Below the pieces are notes generated by a model. That model was given only the letters and a program-made list of their open reading frames with translations, did no database searches and was not told where the DNA came from. Source: Bacteroides sp. (GTDB lineage: Bacteria; Bacteroidota; Bacteroidia; Bacteroidales; Bacteroidaceae). From it: 5,476 nt of DNA. Position numbers and translations under genes: made by a program. Positions 1-5,476 of this stretch are shown here, in pieces. How positions within the stretch are numbered: position 1 is the stretch's first letter; the number at the start of each line of letters is the position of its first letter. Location of the stretch: the NCBI GenBank assembly GCA_017556595.1, contig JAFYML010000338.1, forward strand, positions 1 through 5,476, given 5' to 3'.

Positions 1-339
1 AACTCGCCTATATTGATTGCACACCTCTTCGATGCTACCAAGACTATTAACAACATCGTAGCAGGAAACGATAGTATTAATGCGGCCGATTTGGATGAAT
101 TGAAAGAGATTTTCCACCTCTTCTGCTTCGATATCCTCGGTTTGAAAGAGGAAGCAACATCAAATGCCGGACGTGAAGAGGCATTCGGAAAGGTAGTAGA
201 TATGCTACTCGAAGAACGCGCCAAAGCTAAAGCCAATAAAGATTGGGCTACTAGCGACAAGATTCGCAACGAACTGACAGCTCTTGGCTTCGAAATTAAA
301 GATGGCAAAGATGGATGTAGCTGGAAATTGAACAAATAA
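1..339 (+). CDS. cysS: Cysteinyl-tRNA synthetase, C-terminal fragment (5' end outside window)
   Basis: The frame is open from base 1 and ends at a TAA at 337-339, giving the last 112 residues; the start and the Rossmann catalytic core lie upstream of the window. CysRS is a cytoplasmic class I aminoacyl-tRNA synthetase that activates cysteine with ATP and charges tRNA-Cys. The visible part is the C-terminal helical (DALR-type) region and the small tail domain. Diagnostic stretches are the [11 protein letters not shown] helix, the FDILGLKEE segment, and the very characteristic ending in which [16 protein letters not shown] is followed by [10 protein letters not shown] and a W-K-L close to the C-terminus, which matches the usual CysRS end (ADxIRxxL...GxxxxDxxxGxxW). 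The gene is convergent with the DUF3108 gene and the two share the hairpin terminator at 357-394. Nothing looks degraded. The assignment rests on family recall of this tail, since the HIGH and KMSKS motifs are not in view. Confidence 0.93.
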   Translation, partial: NSPILIAHLFDATKTINNIVAGNDSINAADLDELKEIFHLFCFDILGLKEEATSNAGREEAFGKVVDMLLEERAKAKANKDWATSDKIRNELTALGFEIKDGKDGCSWKLNK

Positions 340-356
340 AAAAGCAACATACTAAC

Positions 357-394
357 ATAAAACGCCCCTTGGCATACGTCAAGGGGCGTTTTAT
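357..394. terminator. Bidirectional rho-independent terminator between cysS and the DUF3108 gene
   Basis: A perfect 15-base-pair stem is formed by 357-371 (core ACGCCCCTTG) and 380-394 (core CAAGGGGCGT). The 8-base loop at 372-379 can close further by a C-G and a G-T pair. The G+C-rich core is flanked by AAAA on the left and TTTT on the right, so transcription in either direction produces a hairpin followed by a U-rich tract. It lies 17 bases after the cysS stop and 18 bases beyond the stop of the minus-strand gene, where a shared terminator for two convergent genes is expected. Confidence 0.93.
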
Positions 395-412
395 TTATAT
401 ATATGTATATGC

Positions 413-1276
413 TTATTTCTTTGTGATAACCGAGGTCAATGGATAGCGATTACCCTTTACGCTCTTAAAAAATGCTTTTGCCGAGCCGAAATGTAGATAC
501 ATATCCAAGCGAATGGGCAAGTGATTTTTATCATCAGAGATATAGAAGGTAATAACTTCGTTTTCATCGCCATCGTCGTCATACTCCACAAACGAGAATA
601 CCAAGCATCGATAGATTTTATCATCGTTTGCTTCGATGTTCTTTATCCCACGATATATCAATGTTTGTTGCTCCACCTTACGGCCTGTTGCCATTGGAAA
701 GTTTATCTTATCGCCCACCTCATAATCATTCGGATCGTACGAACGTGCTTGCGCTAAGATACTAAGCATGTCGAAGATACAACGCGAATCGCTATACTCC
801 ATTTCTTGAGTAGGGCGGTTATGGCTTCGCCATGTGCGACGTTGCTTTACGTGCGATACACCATCTTTGTACGAAAACCAAGCCTCATCCACCGTATGTC
901 GTTTACCCTCTTCAGCGGCTTTGCGGAAATAGAGCGGCTCTAATTGTTCGCTAACGTAGCATGTCAACGTGTCGCGCATCTTGAAGAAGAAATCGGCTTG
1001 CTTGCTTCCTTTTGTCAGCAAATCAATGACATAGCCGGGTTTGTCGTTATAGTTGGCCGAATTAATTTTCATACTGGCCGTACCCACCTTTTTCCAAATG
1101 AATTTCCAATTGAAATAGAGGTCGTACTGAATATCCTCGCCTGGCAGGAATGCCTCATTGATTGCGGTACATTGTGCTTGCGCCACATTGATAGACATCA
1201 TCCACATAGCCATAATAGCTATGATGAATCTGCTACCTGCTCCGAGCATTACTATTGTTTTTCTTTTTCTTCTCAT
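413..1276 (-). CDS. DUF3108 domain exported protein
   Basis: This is a predicted exported protein of about 287 residues whose function is not known. The N-terminus is a signal peptide: a basic MRRKRK start, a hydrophobic core (FIIAIMAMWMM) at about residues 17-27, and a likely signal peptidase I site after AQA at residue 34. The Cys at residue 36 is preceded by QAQ, not a lipobox, so I do not call it a lipoprotein. The mature part resembles DUF3108 (PF11306): it begins with a GEDIQYDLYFNWKF block and continues through KVGTASMKI, KQADFFFKMRDTL, LEPLYFRKAAEEGKR and DEAWFSYKDG, a beta-rich pattern. It is the downstream gene of a two-gene unit and its start lies inside the preceding lipoprotein gene. 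Three starts are possible: TTG at 1300 (68-base overlap), ATG at 1276 (44) and ATG at 1249 (17, giving a 25-residue signal peptide). I chose 1276 for its basic n-region and ATG codon; 1249 is a serious alternative. Confidence 0.85.
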   Translation of the reverse strand: MRRKRKTIVMLGAGSRFIIAIMAMWMMSINVAQAQCTAINEAFLPGEDIQYDLYFNWKFIWKKVGTASMKINSANYNDKPGYVIDLLTKGSKQADFFFKMRDTLTCYVSEQLEPLYFRKAAEEGKRHTVDEAWFSYKDGVSHVKQRRTWRSHNRPTQEMEYSDSRCIFDMLSILAQARSYDPNDYEVGDKINFPMATGRKVEQQTLIYRGIKNIEANDDKIYRCLVFSFVEYDDDGDENEVITFYISDDKNHLPIRLDMYLHFGSAKAFFKSVKGNRYPLTSVITKK

Positions 1277-3164
1277 CTGGTTTCTGTTTTTTAAGTTCAA
1301 GTGGTTTTTGTCGGTCGAGTGGTAGTGCTCTTACATCCCAATCTTGCGTTAAATCGAAATTTGCTTTCAAATCTAACATTTGCGGATAGTAATACACCAT
1401 TTCCGGCTGACGTTTATCTTTGTAACTACCTGTATCCCACACTTCATTATTATTGGTATCAACAATCAGTCGAGCACCATATTTACCAGGATTTAAGTAA
1501 TAGAAATCTGCTTTCCCATCGACAACGGGCACTTGACGCACCGGCATGTCTTTCGAGTCGAGCAACTCCACAAATGCCGGGCCATTTACGCCTGTTATGT
1601 TATAGAAGATAGCTCCATACTCATCCAACTTCTTGGTTTTCATCTCTTTTCTGATGGTGTTGTTGAACTTTCCATACAAACCATAAATAGATGCAGAGTC
1701 GATGACTAATTCATACGTATTTTCGGGTTGCCAGTCGGCATAGATATTATAGCGTTTTATGTCGATGGTATCGTGCTCTACCTCGAATGGAATGTCTTCC
1801 CAAAGTGTATCCACTTTTTGTCTGACGTGTATGCCATCGGTGTGGAAGTCGGCAAAAGGTTCACGCAAGGTTACACTGAGGTAATCGTATATATCAAGTG
1901 AGTTTGGAGCATAAACATCGGTATCCAAAAAGATGATTTTTTCCTCTTGGGGTTGCGGTGGTATGCTATCGTTTTCTTCTTTTTTGCGACGTTTGTTTTT
2001 CTTTTCTTCCTCTTCTTGTTTTTTCTTTTCTTCTTCCAGCTTCTTCTCCATTAGCTTGGCAAAACTAGTCTTTGACACCACATTGATGGTATCTACGCAA
2101 GGAGATAACTTATTCAAACTGTCCGTATAGAGGTAGGTAAGTTCCATGCGCAAAGTATCTTGCTTAATGAGCAACGAATCCTTCACCCAATAACAAAGCG
2201 TATCATTTCGTCCGGTAAGGTCTTCCACAACGAAAGCATCCTTTTCATCAAAGTTCAATCCTCTCATGCGAGGGAAGCTATCGGCCGGTGCGGTGAAGTA
2301 GAAAGAGAATTTTTCGGGCGAAAGGCGTTCGGTTTTGGCCAATCGCTGACGATGATGCACCTCCTTGAAGCTACGCAACAAAATATCGTCGGGAAGAAAG
2401 TGTGTATAAGCCACCGTGGCAATGGTGTCGATAGTCAACGTATCCAACCATGTAGTATCTTGGCGTGTACGAGGCTCCATCGAAGGAATAATGAGCGAAT
2501 CGTTAAAGGCAATGTTCTCCGTTGGTTGGTTGAAGTAATAGTTGCGGTCGGCATCTTGCAAAGCATAGATACGATACTTGCCGGGTGCTACACCACGGAT
2601 AGAGAATTGTCCGCGACTATTGGTAATACCCACACGCTCAATGGCTTTGGTTGTAAATGCAGAGTCGGCTAAATCGGAGTACAAACCCACCATCATACCC
2701 TTCACCGGCTCAAGATTCGATGCATTGAGCACCGTGCCGCCCACGGCCATTGTGTCGAGACGTTCGCCCGTAGAGAAGGTAAAGAAGAAATTCTCCAATG
2801 GGTTACCCTCGTTATTGTCTTGAATAGCATCGGCAAAGTCGATAGTATAAGTAGTGTTTGGCTTCAACGAGTCTTCCAATGTAACAACAACTTTTTTTCC
2901 ATTTGCCTTGATTACAGGCTGTTGCACTTGCGGAGGCGAGATAACTATCTTTTCACCGGGTTTATCCAACTTGATAAATTCGTCGAACTCGATGGTTATC
3001 TTATTGCGGTTGCTATTCACCTCGGCTTGTTCGGGCGTACTACCAATAAACACCGGCGGATCTTCGTCGATGGGGCCACCTTCTAAACGGCCTATGCTGG
3101 CACACGAATAGATAATGATAAGCAACCCTGCGGCCAATAAAAGTTGGTGAGATATCTTTTTCAT
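1233..3164 (-). CDS. Ig-like (Big_5) domain lipoprotein
   Basis: This is a predicted envelope lipoprotein of 643 residues, probably in the outer membrane; its function is unknown. The start at 3164 gives MKKISHQLLLAAGLLIII followed by Y-S-C, a signal peptidase II signal with the lipid-bearing Cys at residue 21. An ATG at 3182 would add six residues (MCEVRI) and weaken the n-region. After the Cys comes GGPIDEDPPVF, typical of this Bacteroidota family. Domains in order: a Big_5-like Ig domain at about 35-133 (TPEQAEVNSNRNKITIEFDEFI through FFFTFSTG); a CNA-B/carboxypeptidase-regulatory-like beta domain at 140-207 (ITNSRGQFSIRGVAPGKYRIYALQD); a less recognisable middle; a Lys/Glu-rich segment at about 373-409; a second such beta domain at about 513-579 (YYLNPGKYGARLIVDTNNN); and a Lys-rich tail. 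No strongly acidic export signal directly follows the Cys, so surface exposure is not predicted with confidence. It is the first gene of the unit with the DUF3108 gene, which it overlaps. Confidence 0.88.
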   Translation of the reverse strand: MKKISHQLLLAAGLLIIIYSCASIGRLEGGPIDEDPPVFIGSTPEQAEVNSNRNKITIEFDEFIKLDKPGEKIVISPPQVQQPVIKANGKKVVVTLEDSLKPNTTYTIDFADAIQDNNEGNPLENFFFTFSTGERLDTMAVGGTVLNASNLEPVKGMMVGLYSDLADSAFTTKAIERVGITNSRGQFSIRGVAPGKYRIYALQDADRNYYFNQPTENIAFNDSLIIPSMEPRTRQDTTWLDTLTIDTIATVAYTHFLPDDILLRSFKEVHHRQRLAKTERLSPEKFSFYFTAPADSFPRMRGLNFDEKDAFVVEDLTGRNDTLCYWVKDSLLIKQDTLRMELTYLYTDSLNKLSPCVDTINVVSKTSFAKLMEKKLEEEKKKQEEEEKKNKRRKKEENDSIPPQPQEEKIIFLDTDVYAPNSLDIYDYLSVTLREPFADFHTDGIHVRQKVDTLWEDIPFEVEHDTIDIKRYNIYADWQPENTYELVIDSASIYGLYGKFNNTIRKEMKTKKLDEYGAIFYNITGVNGPAFVELLDSKDMPVRQVPVVDGKADFYYLNPGKYGARLIVDTNNNEVWDTGSYKDKRQPEMVYYYPQMLDLKANFDLTQDWDVRALPLDRQKPLELKKQKPDEKKKKNNSNARSR

Positions 3165-3199
3165 AATCCTAACTTCACACATTATTATATATTAGGCTA

Positions 3200-3207
3200 C
3201 AAAAATA
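3200..3207 (-). promoter_or_regulatory. -7 promoter element for the lipoprotein-DUF3108 unit
   Basis: Read on the minus strand these bases are TATTTTTG, matching the Bacteroidota -7 consensus TAnnTTTG. Transcription would start a few bases downstream, leaving a 5' leader of roughly 30 bases to the ATG at 3164 or about 12 to the ATG at 3182. I see no convincing TTTG -33 box 19-21 bases further upstream, so this rests on the -7 match and its position alone. Confidence 0.5.
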
Positions 3208-3282
3208 AGGGTTATCTCTCAATAAATCTCTACGAATTAGGCTATTTTCACTTATAAAACTATAAAAAACAACGAAAATCCT

Positions 3283-3290
3283 TAACTTTG
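3283..3290 (+). promoter_or_regulatory. -7 promoter element directly before the dus start codon
   Basis: TAACTTTG matches the Bacteroidota -7 consensus TAnnTTTG and ends only four bases before the ATG at 3295. If it is used, transcription would begin at or within a few bases of the start codon, so the mRNA would be leaderless or nearly so. No Shine-Dalgarno sequence is present. A matching TTTG -33 box is not evident in the A-rich stretch at about 3255-3275. Confidence 0.5.
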
Positions 3291-3294
3291 CGGC

Positions 3295-4239
3295 ATGAAC
3301 AACGAAAAACTACCCATACATTTTGCACCGCTACAAGGTTACACCGATGCCATTTATCGTAGCGCCCATGCTCGTATTTACGGAGGCATAGAGAGTTATT
3401 ACACCCCTTTTGTTCGCATTGAACACGGCGATTTTCGTCGAAAAGATGTACGCGAACTCGATGCCGACAACAATCGCGGTGTGAACCTTACTCCACAACT
3501 CATAGCCTCTACACCCGAGAAACTTTTGCGCATTTTGTCCCTTTTCATCGAAAAAGGATACAAAAATGTCGATATCAATCTGGGGTGTCCATTCCCCACA
3601 TTGGCCAAGCGACACAATGGTGCCGGCTTGCTTCCCTATCCTGACGAAGTGAAAGCACTACTCATGGCCGCTATCGAAGCACATCCGGAGATTCATTTTT
3701 CGGTAAAGATGCGTTTAGGTTGGGAAGATGCCAACGAATGTATGGCGTTGTTGCCATTCTTGAATAGCCTACCACTATCGCACATCACCATGCATCCCCG
3801 TTTGGGTAAGCAACAATACAAAGGAGAAGTGGATTTGGAAGCTTTCCAACGTTTCTATGCCGAATGCGAAAAACCATTGATTTATAATGGCGATTTGCTG
3901 ACGGTGAGCGACATTGAAAATATCAGCAATCGCTTTCCACGTTTGGGTGGTTTGATGATTGGCCGTGGCCTGCTTGCCAACCCAGCCTTAGCCATCGAAT
4001 ACCAGCAAGGCGAGCCGCTATCGCCACAAGCAATGATGGAGAAAATCCGGTTGCTCCATGCCGATGTCTTCAGCCAATACGGCAACCTGCTCGAAGGGGG
4101 CGAACAGCAACTCCTCACCAAAATGCGCACGTTCTGGGAATACCTCCTACCCGATGGCGACCGCAAAGCGAAAAAGGTTATCCACAAAACATCCAAGCTT
4201 AGCAACTATCAAGCGGCGGTAAGCAATTTGTTGAAGTAA
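3295..4239 (+). CDS. dus: tRNA-dihydrouridine synthase
   Basis: This is a complete 314-residue cytoplasmic flavoenzyme of the Dus family, which uses FMN and NADPH to reduce specific uridines in tRNA to 5,6-dihydrouridine. Its length is normal for the family. The N-terminal TIM barrel begins with FAPLQGYTDAIYR, the usual FMN-contacting first strand (compare APMxGxTD). The catalytic Cys is residue 98 in NLGCPFP, followed by the expected HNGAGLL at 107-113. Other expected residues are K138 and R140 in VKMRLGW, the substrate/flavin strand MHPR at 166-169, NGD at 198-200, and the phosphate-binding MIGRGLL at 221-227. A helical C-terminal tRNA-binding domain follows from about residue 245. The TPFVRI segment at 37-42 recalls DusC-type proteins, but I cannot assign the target uridine or paralogue class, so only the generic symbol is given. 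The gene stands alone: divergent from the lipoprotein unit and convergent with the regulator gene. The ATG at 3295 is the only sensible start. Confidence 0.95.
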   Translation: MNNEKLPIHFAPLQGYTDAIYRSAHARIYGGIESYYTPFVRIEHGDFRRKDVRELDADNNRGVNLTPQLIASTPEKLLRILSLFIEKGYKNVDINLGCPFPTLAKRHNGAGLLPYPDEVKALLMAAIEAHPEIHFSVKMRLGWEDANECMALLPFLNSLPLSHITMHPRLGKQQYKGEVDLEAFQRFYAECEKPLIYNGDLLTVSDIENISNRFPRLGGLMIGRGLLANPALAIEYQQGEPLSPQAMMEKIRLLHADVFSQYGNLLEGGEQQLLTKMRTFWEYLLPDGDRKAKKVIHKTSKLSNYQAAVSNLLK

Positions 4240-4286
4240 CAAAATCTTTACAAATTCATTTTGGCCGAAAATACTGTCTCATGGAA

Positions 4287-4334
4287 TTTTCGCAACTGGG
4301 AAGATATATAGGGACAGGTGCGAAAAATTTTTTT
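4287..4334 (+). terminator. Probable rho-independent terminator after dus
   Basis: TTTTCGCA (4287-4294) pairs perfectly with TGCGAAAA (4319-4326). After one A/G mismatch, CTG (4296-4298) pairs with CAG (4315-4317), leaving a 16-base loop. The right arm is followed by one A and seven Ts (4328-4334). It starts 48 bases after the dus stop, a suitable place for its terminator. The stem is A+T-rich and the loop is long, so it is weaker than the one at 357-394. Another GCGAAAA copy (4342-4348) could compete for the left arm. I see no clear separate terminator for the convergent minus-strand gene. Confidence 0.5.
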
Positions 4335-4434
4335 CTCAACTGCGAAAAAAATCTGCCTTGTAGGATACTCTATAAGGGATTGGCTCAATATTATTATTTA
4401 TCCTTACAAACATATTTTGGGATAGAAGCAATAG

Positions 4435-5376
4435 TCAACCCAATATGCGTAGCCTATATATTTTATCCTCACCCATATCCAAGCTACAACCTGGAAAATC
4501 TTTCAAGGCTTTTCGCAGAGTACTTATTAAATTGTTAATTCTATTATCAGGGTTATCAATCTCAGGCCACAATTGAGTGTGAATCTCTTGACGCGACAAA
4601 CTATGATCACGCTTATTAACAAACAACATTAATAGCCTAAATTCAGCATTTCGTAATATACATTCACGATTCCCGATGAATACTTTGCACAACTCTGTGT
4701 CAAGCAGCATACCGTTAAGCCTAATATAACGGCTTGAGTCCTGTCTCTTTAATAGAAGCTTTGTCAAAAAGATTGAAGCTATAAAAAACAATAATTGAAT
4801 AAGATATGTAACAAAGCTAATGTTGTTCATTACTGTTATCCAATGTGCATCCATCCAAGCCTGTACACTTATAGTACTCTTTGCATCCAAAACCTTTATA
4901 TTAGTGGTAAGAATTGACGAACGGGCAGCCTCTAAAAGGTCACTGCCCCCATAATATTTTTTATTATTGTGAATATAAATCACCCCCGTGTAACCTCCTA
5001 TATCATATTTTTCGCTTAACTGTTTCTGGAGCATTACATTTAACGTATCAGGATGTATCGGATTAACATCGGACAATATGTATTGAAGTACTAATCTCAT
5101 CCCCATCACTTCATCAATACTATCCTTGAACACAATCTCTTCAGGTCCATCTTTACCAACAATACTAACTGATTTAATTTTTCTATTAATTTTACCTCCA
5201 TAATGATTTATTGAACTCATGGCTCTATTTTGAAAATCAGTTAAAACAACTTCTTCCAAAGCAGCATCTAACGAGCACTTCATCTCGACAAGAGTATCTT
5301 GATAAACTGTGAATGACATTGCGAAAAACAGCAACCACATAACACATACAAAGATATAGCCTAAAGTCTTTTTCAT
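4435..5376 (-). CDS. Membrane-anchored one-component regulator with C-terminal OmpR/PhoB-type winged helix
   Basis: This is a predicted 313-residue inner-membrane transcription regulator; the signal and targets are unknown. Transmembrane segment 1 is at about residues 5-24 (LGYIFVCVMWLLFFAMSF). A periplasmic region of about 160 residues follows, including an EMKCSLDAALEE helix and NPIHPDTLNVMLQKQL, which resembles input domains of Bacteroidota histidine kinases. Transmembrane segment 2 is at about 187-208 (SFVTYLIQLLFFIASIFLTKLLL). The cytoplasmic part, about 212-313, is a Trans_reg_C-type winged helix: a beta strand set (IRLNGMLLDTELCKVFIGNRECIL), a helix with EFRLLMLFV, the SRQEIHTQLWP turn, and the recognition helix RINNLISTLRKALKD. 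There is no HisKA, HATPase or receiver domain. The order is opposite to ToxR/CadC, whose winged helix is N-terminal. The start ATG at 5376 gives MKKTLGY directly before segment 1. The gene is more AT-rich than the others here, and repeats upstream suggest autoregulation. Confidence 0.85.
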   Translation of the reverse strand: MKKTLGYIFVCVMWLLFFAMSFTVYQDTLVEMKCSLDAALEEVVLTDFQNRAMSSINHYGGKINRKIKSVSIVGKDGPEEIVFKDSIDEVMGMRLVLQYILSDVNPIHPDTLNVMLQKQLSEKYDIGGYTGVIYIHNNKKYYGGSDLLEAARSSILTTNIKVLDAKSTISVQAWMDAHWITVMNNISFVTYLIQLLFFIASIFLTKLLLKRQDSSRYIRLNGMLLDTELCKVFIGNRECILRNAEFRLLMLFVNKRDHSLSRQEIHTQLWPEIDNPDNRINNLISTLRKALKDFPGCSLDMGEDKIYRLRILG

Positions 5377-5382
5377 TATTTT

Positions 5383-5396
5383 ATTGTTTTAACAAT
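5383..5396. repeat. Palindrome at the start of the regulator transcript
   Basis: ATTGTT (5383-5388) and AACAAT (5391-5396) form a perfect 6-base inverted repeat with a 2-base centre. It overlaps the inferred transcription start (about 5393-5395) and the short leader of the minus-strand gene, ending seven bases before its ATG. It could be a repressor operator or a small leader hairpin. It is short and in AT-rich DNA, so chance is possible. Confidence 0.4.
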
Positions 5397-5397
5397 G

Positions 5398-5405
5398 CAA
5401 AAGTA
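5398..5405 (-). promoter_or_regulatory. -7 promoter element for the membrane regulator gene
   Basis: On the minus strand these bases read TACTTTTG, matching the Bacteroidota consensus TAnnTTTG. The inferred start, about 3-6 bases further on, leaves a leader of roughly 17-19 bases with no Shine-Dalgarno sequence. No proper TTTG -33 box is seen; the closest is TGTTTA at 5422-5427, too close and imperfect. An activator bound just upstream, for instance at 5429-5461, would explain a missing -33 box. Confidence 0.5.
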
Positions 5406-5428
5406 TAAGATAATTTTAAGATAAACAG

Positions 5429-5447
5429 CCTTAAATTAAATTTAAGG
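5429..5447. repeat. Inverted repeat upstream of the regulator promoter
   Basis: CCTTAAAT (5429-5436) and ATTTAAGG (5440-5447) are perfect reverse complements separated by three bases (TAA). The centre lies about 44 bases upstream of the inferred transcription start of the minus-strand regulator gene, a common position for a dimeric activator site overlapping or replacing the -33 region. Its right arm is also the first unit of the tandem repeat at 5440-5461. Confidence 0.55.
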
Positions 5448-5461
5448 AAGATTTAAGTACT
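5440..5461. repeat. Tandem 11-base repeats, candidate OmpR-type operator
   Basis: ATTTAAGGAAG (5440-5450) is followed directly by ATTTAAGTACT (5451-5461); the first seven bases are identical and the period is 11, about one helical turn. OmpR/PhoB-family winged helices commonly bind direct repeats at 10-11 base spacing, and the gene just downstream encodes such a domain. A further TTTTAAG is at 5414-5420. The AT-rich setting raises the chance of coincidence. Confidence 0.45.
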
Positions 5462-5476
5462 AAAAATAGTAGTACA

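Noticed and set aside
944..1294. Plus-strand frame of 116 codons opposite the DUF3108 gene
   Set aside because: It is antisense to conserved DUF3108 coding sequence, has no promoter signal and its product is unlike any family I recognise.
1298..1300. TTG start giving the longest DUF3108 protein
   Set aside because: It would add eight residues ahead of an already complete signal peptide and increase the overlap to 68 bases; the ATG codons at 1276 and 1249 are better.
1933..2130. Plus-strand frame rich in Ser and Phe
   Set aside because: It is the antisense reading of the Lys/Glu-rich linker; the low-complexity purine-rich coding strand explains its composition and openness.
2160..2672. Plus-strand frame of 170 codons opposite the lipoprotein gene
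   Set aside because: It lies wholly inside the lipoprotein gene on the other strand, whose product has a lipobox and recognisable domains. The translation has no recognisable domain.
3882..4205. Minus-strand frame of 107 codons inside dus
   Set aside because: The dus frame here encodes the conserved NGD and IGRG motifs, so the antisense frame is a shadow of that coding constraint.
4340..4518. Nine-base inverted match between CTGCGAAAA (4340-4348) and TTTTCGCAG (4510-4518)
   Set aside because: The right arm is inside the regulator coding sequence and the arms are about 160 bases apart, so chance is the better explanation.
4281..4538. Plus-strand reading frame of 85 codons beginning at an ATG after dus
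   Set aside because: It begins within the proposed terminator hairpin, has no promoter or recognisable domain, and its last 104 bases are antisense to the well-supported regulator gene.

Overview
The window looks like chromosomal DNA from a member of the Bacteroidales (Bacteroides/Prevotella-type Bacteroidota). The reasons are the gene families present (a Bacteroidota-style Ig-like lipoprotein paired with a DUF3108 protein), the lack of Shine-Dalgarno sequences before starts, and -7 promoter elements matching TAnnTTTG just upstream of genes. I cannot name the species from the sequence.

Layout. Bases 1-339 are the 3' end of cysS (cysteinyl-tRNA synthetase, + strand). A strong bidirectional terminator at 357-394 separates it from a convergent two-gene minus-strand unit: an outer-membrane-type lipoprotein with a Big_5/Ig-like domain (1233-3164) followed by an overlapping DUF3108 exported protein (413-1276). 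A short divergent intergenic region (about 3165-3294) carries a -7 element for each direction. On its other side is a complete tRNA-dihydrouridine synthase gene (3295-4239, + strand), which probably ends in a hairpin plus U-tract at 4287-4334. The last gene (4435-5376, - strand) converges on it. It encodes a two-pass membrane protein with a periplasmic sensor-like region and a cytoplasmic C-terminal OmpR/PhoB-type winged helix. Its upstream region (5377-5476) contains a -7 element, a palindrome near the inferred transcription start, and an inverted repeat plus tandem 11-base repeats that look like a regulator binding site.

How the genes relate. cysS and dus are tRNA housekeeping functions with no visible functional link to the envelope pair between them. 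The lipoprotein and DUF3108 genes are almost certainly co-transcribed and probably translationally coupled, and both products are predicted to leave the cytoplasm; their function is unknown. The membrane regulator is the most distinctive element. It combines what resembles a histidine-kinase input half with a response-regulator output domain in one polypeptide, lies in more AT-rich DNA, and is preceded by repeats spaced by one helical turn. Its target genes, other than possibly itself, are not visible here. I see no tRNA or rRNA gene, CRISPR array, insertion sequence or integrase in the window.
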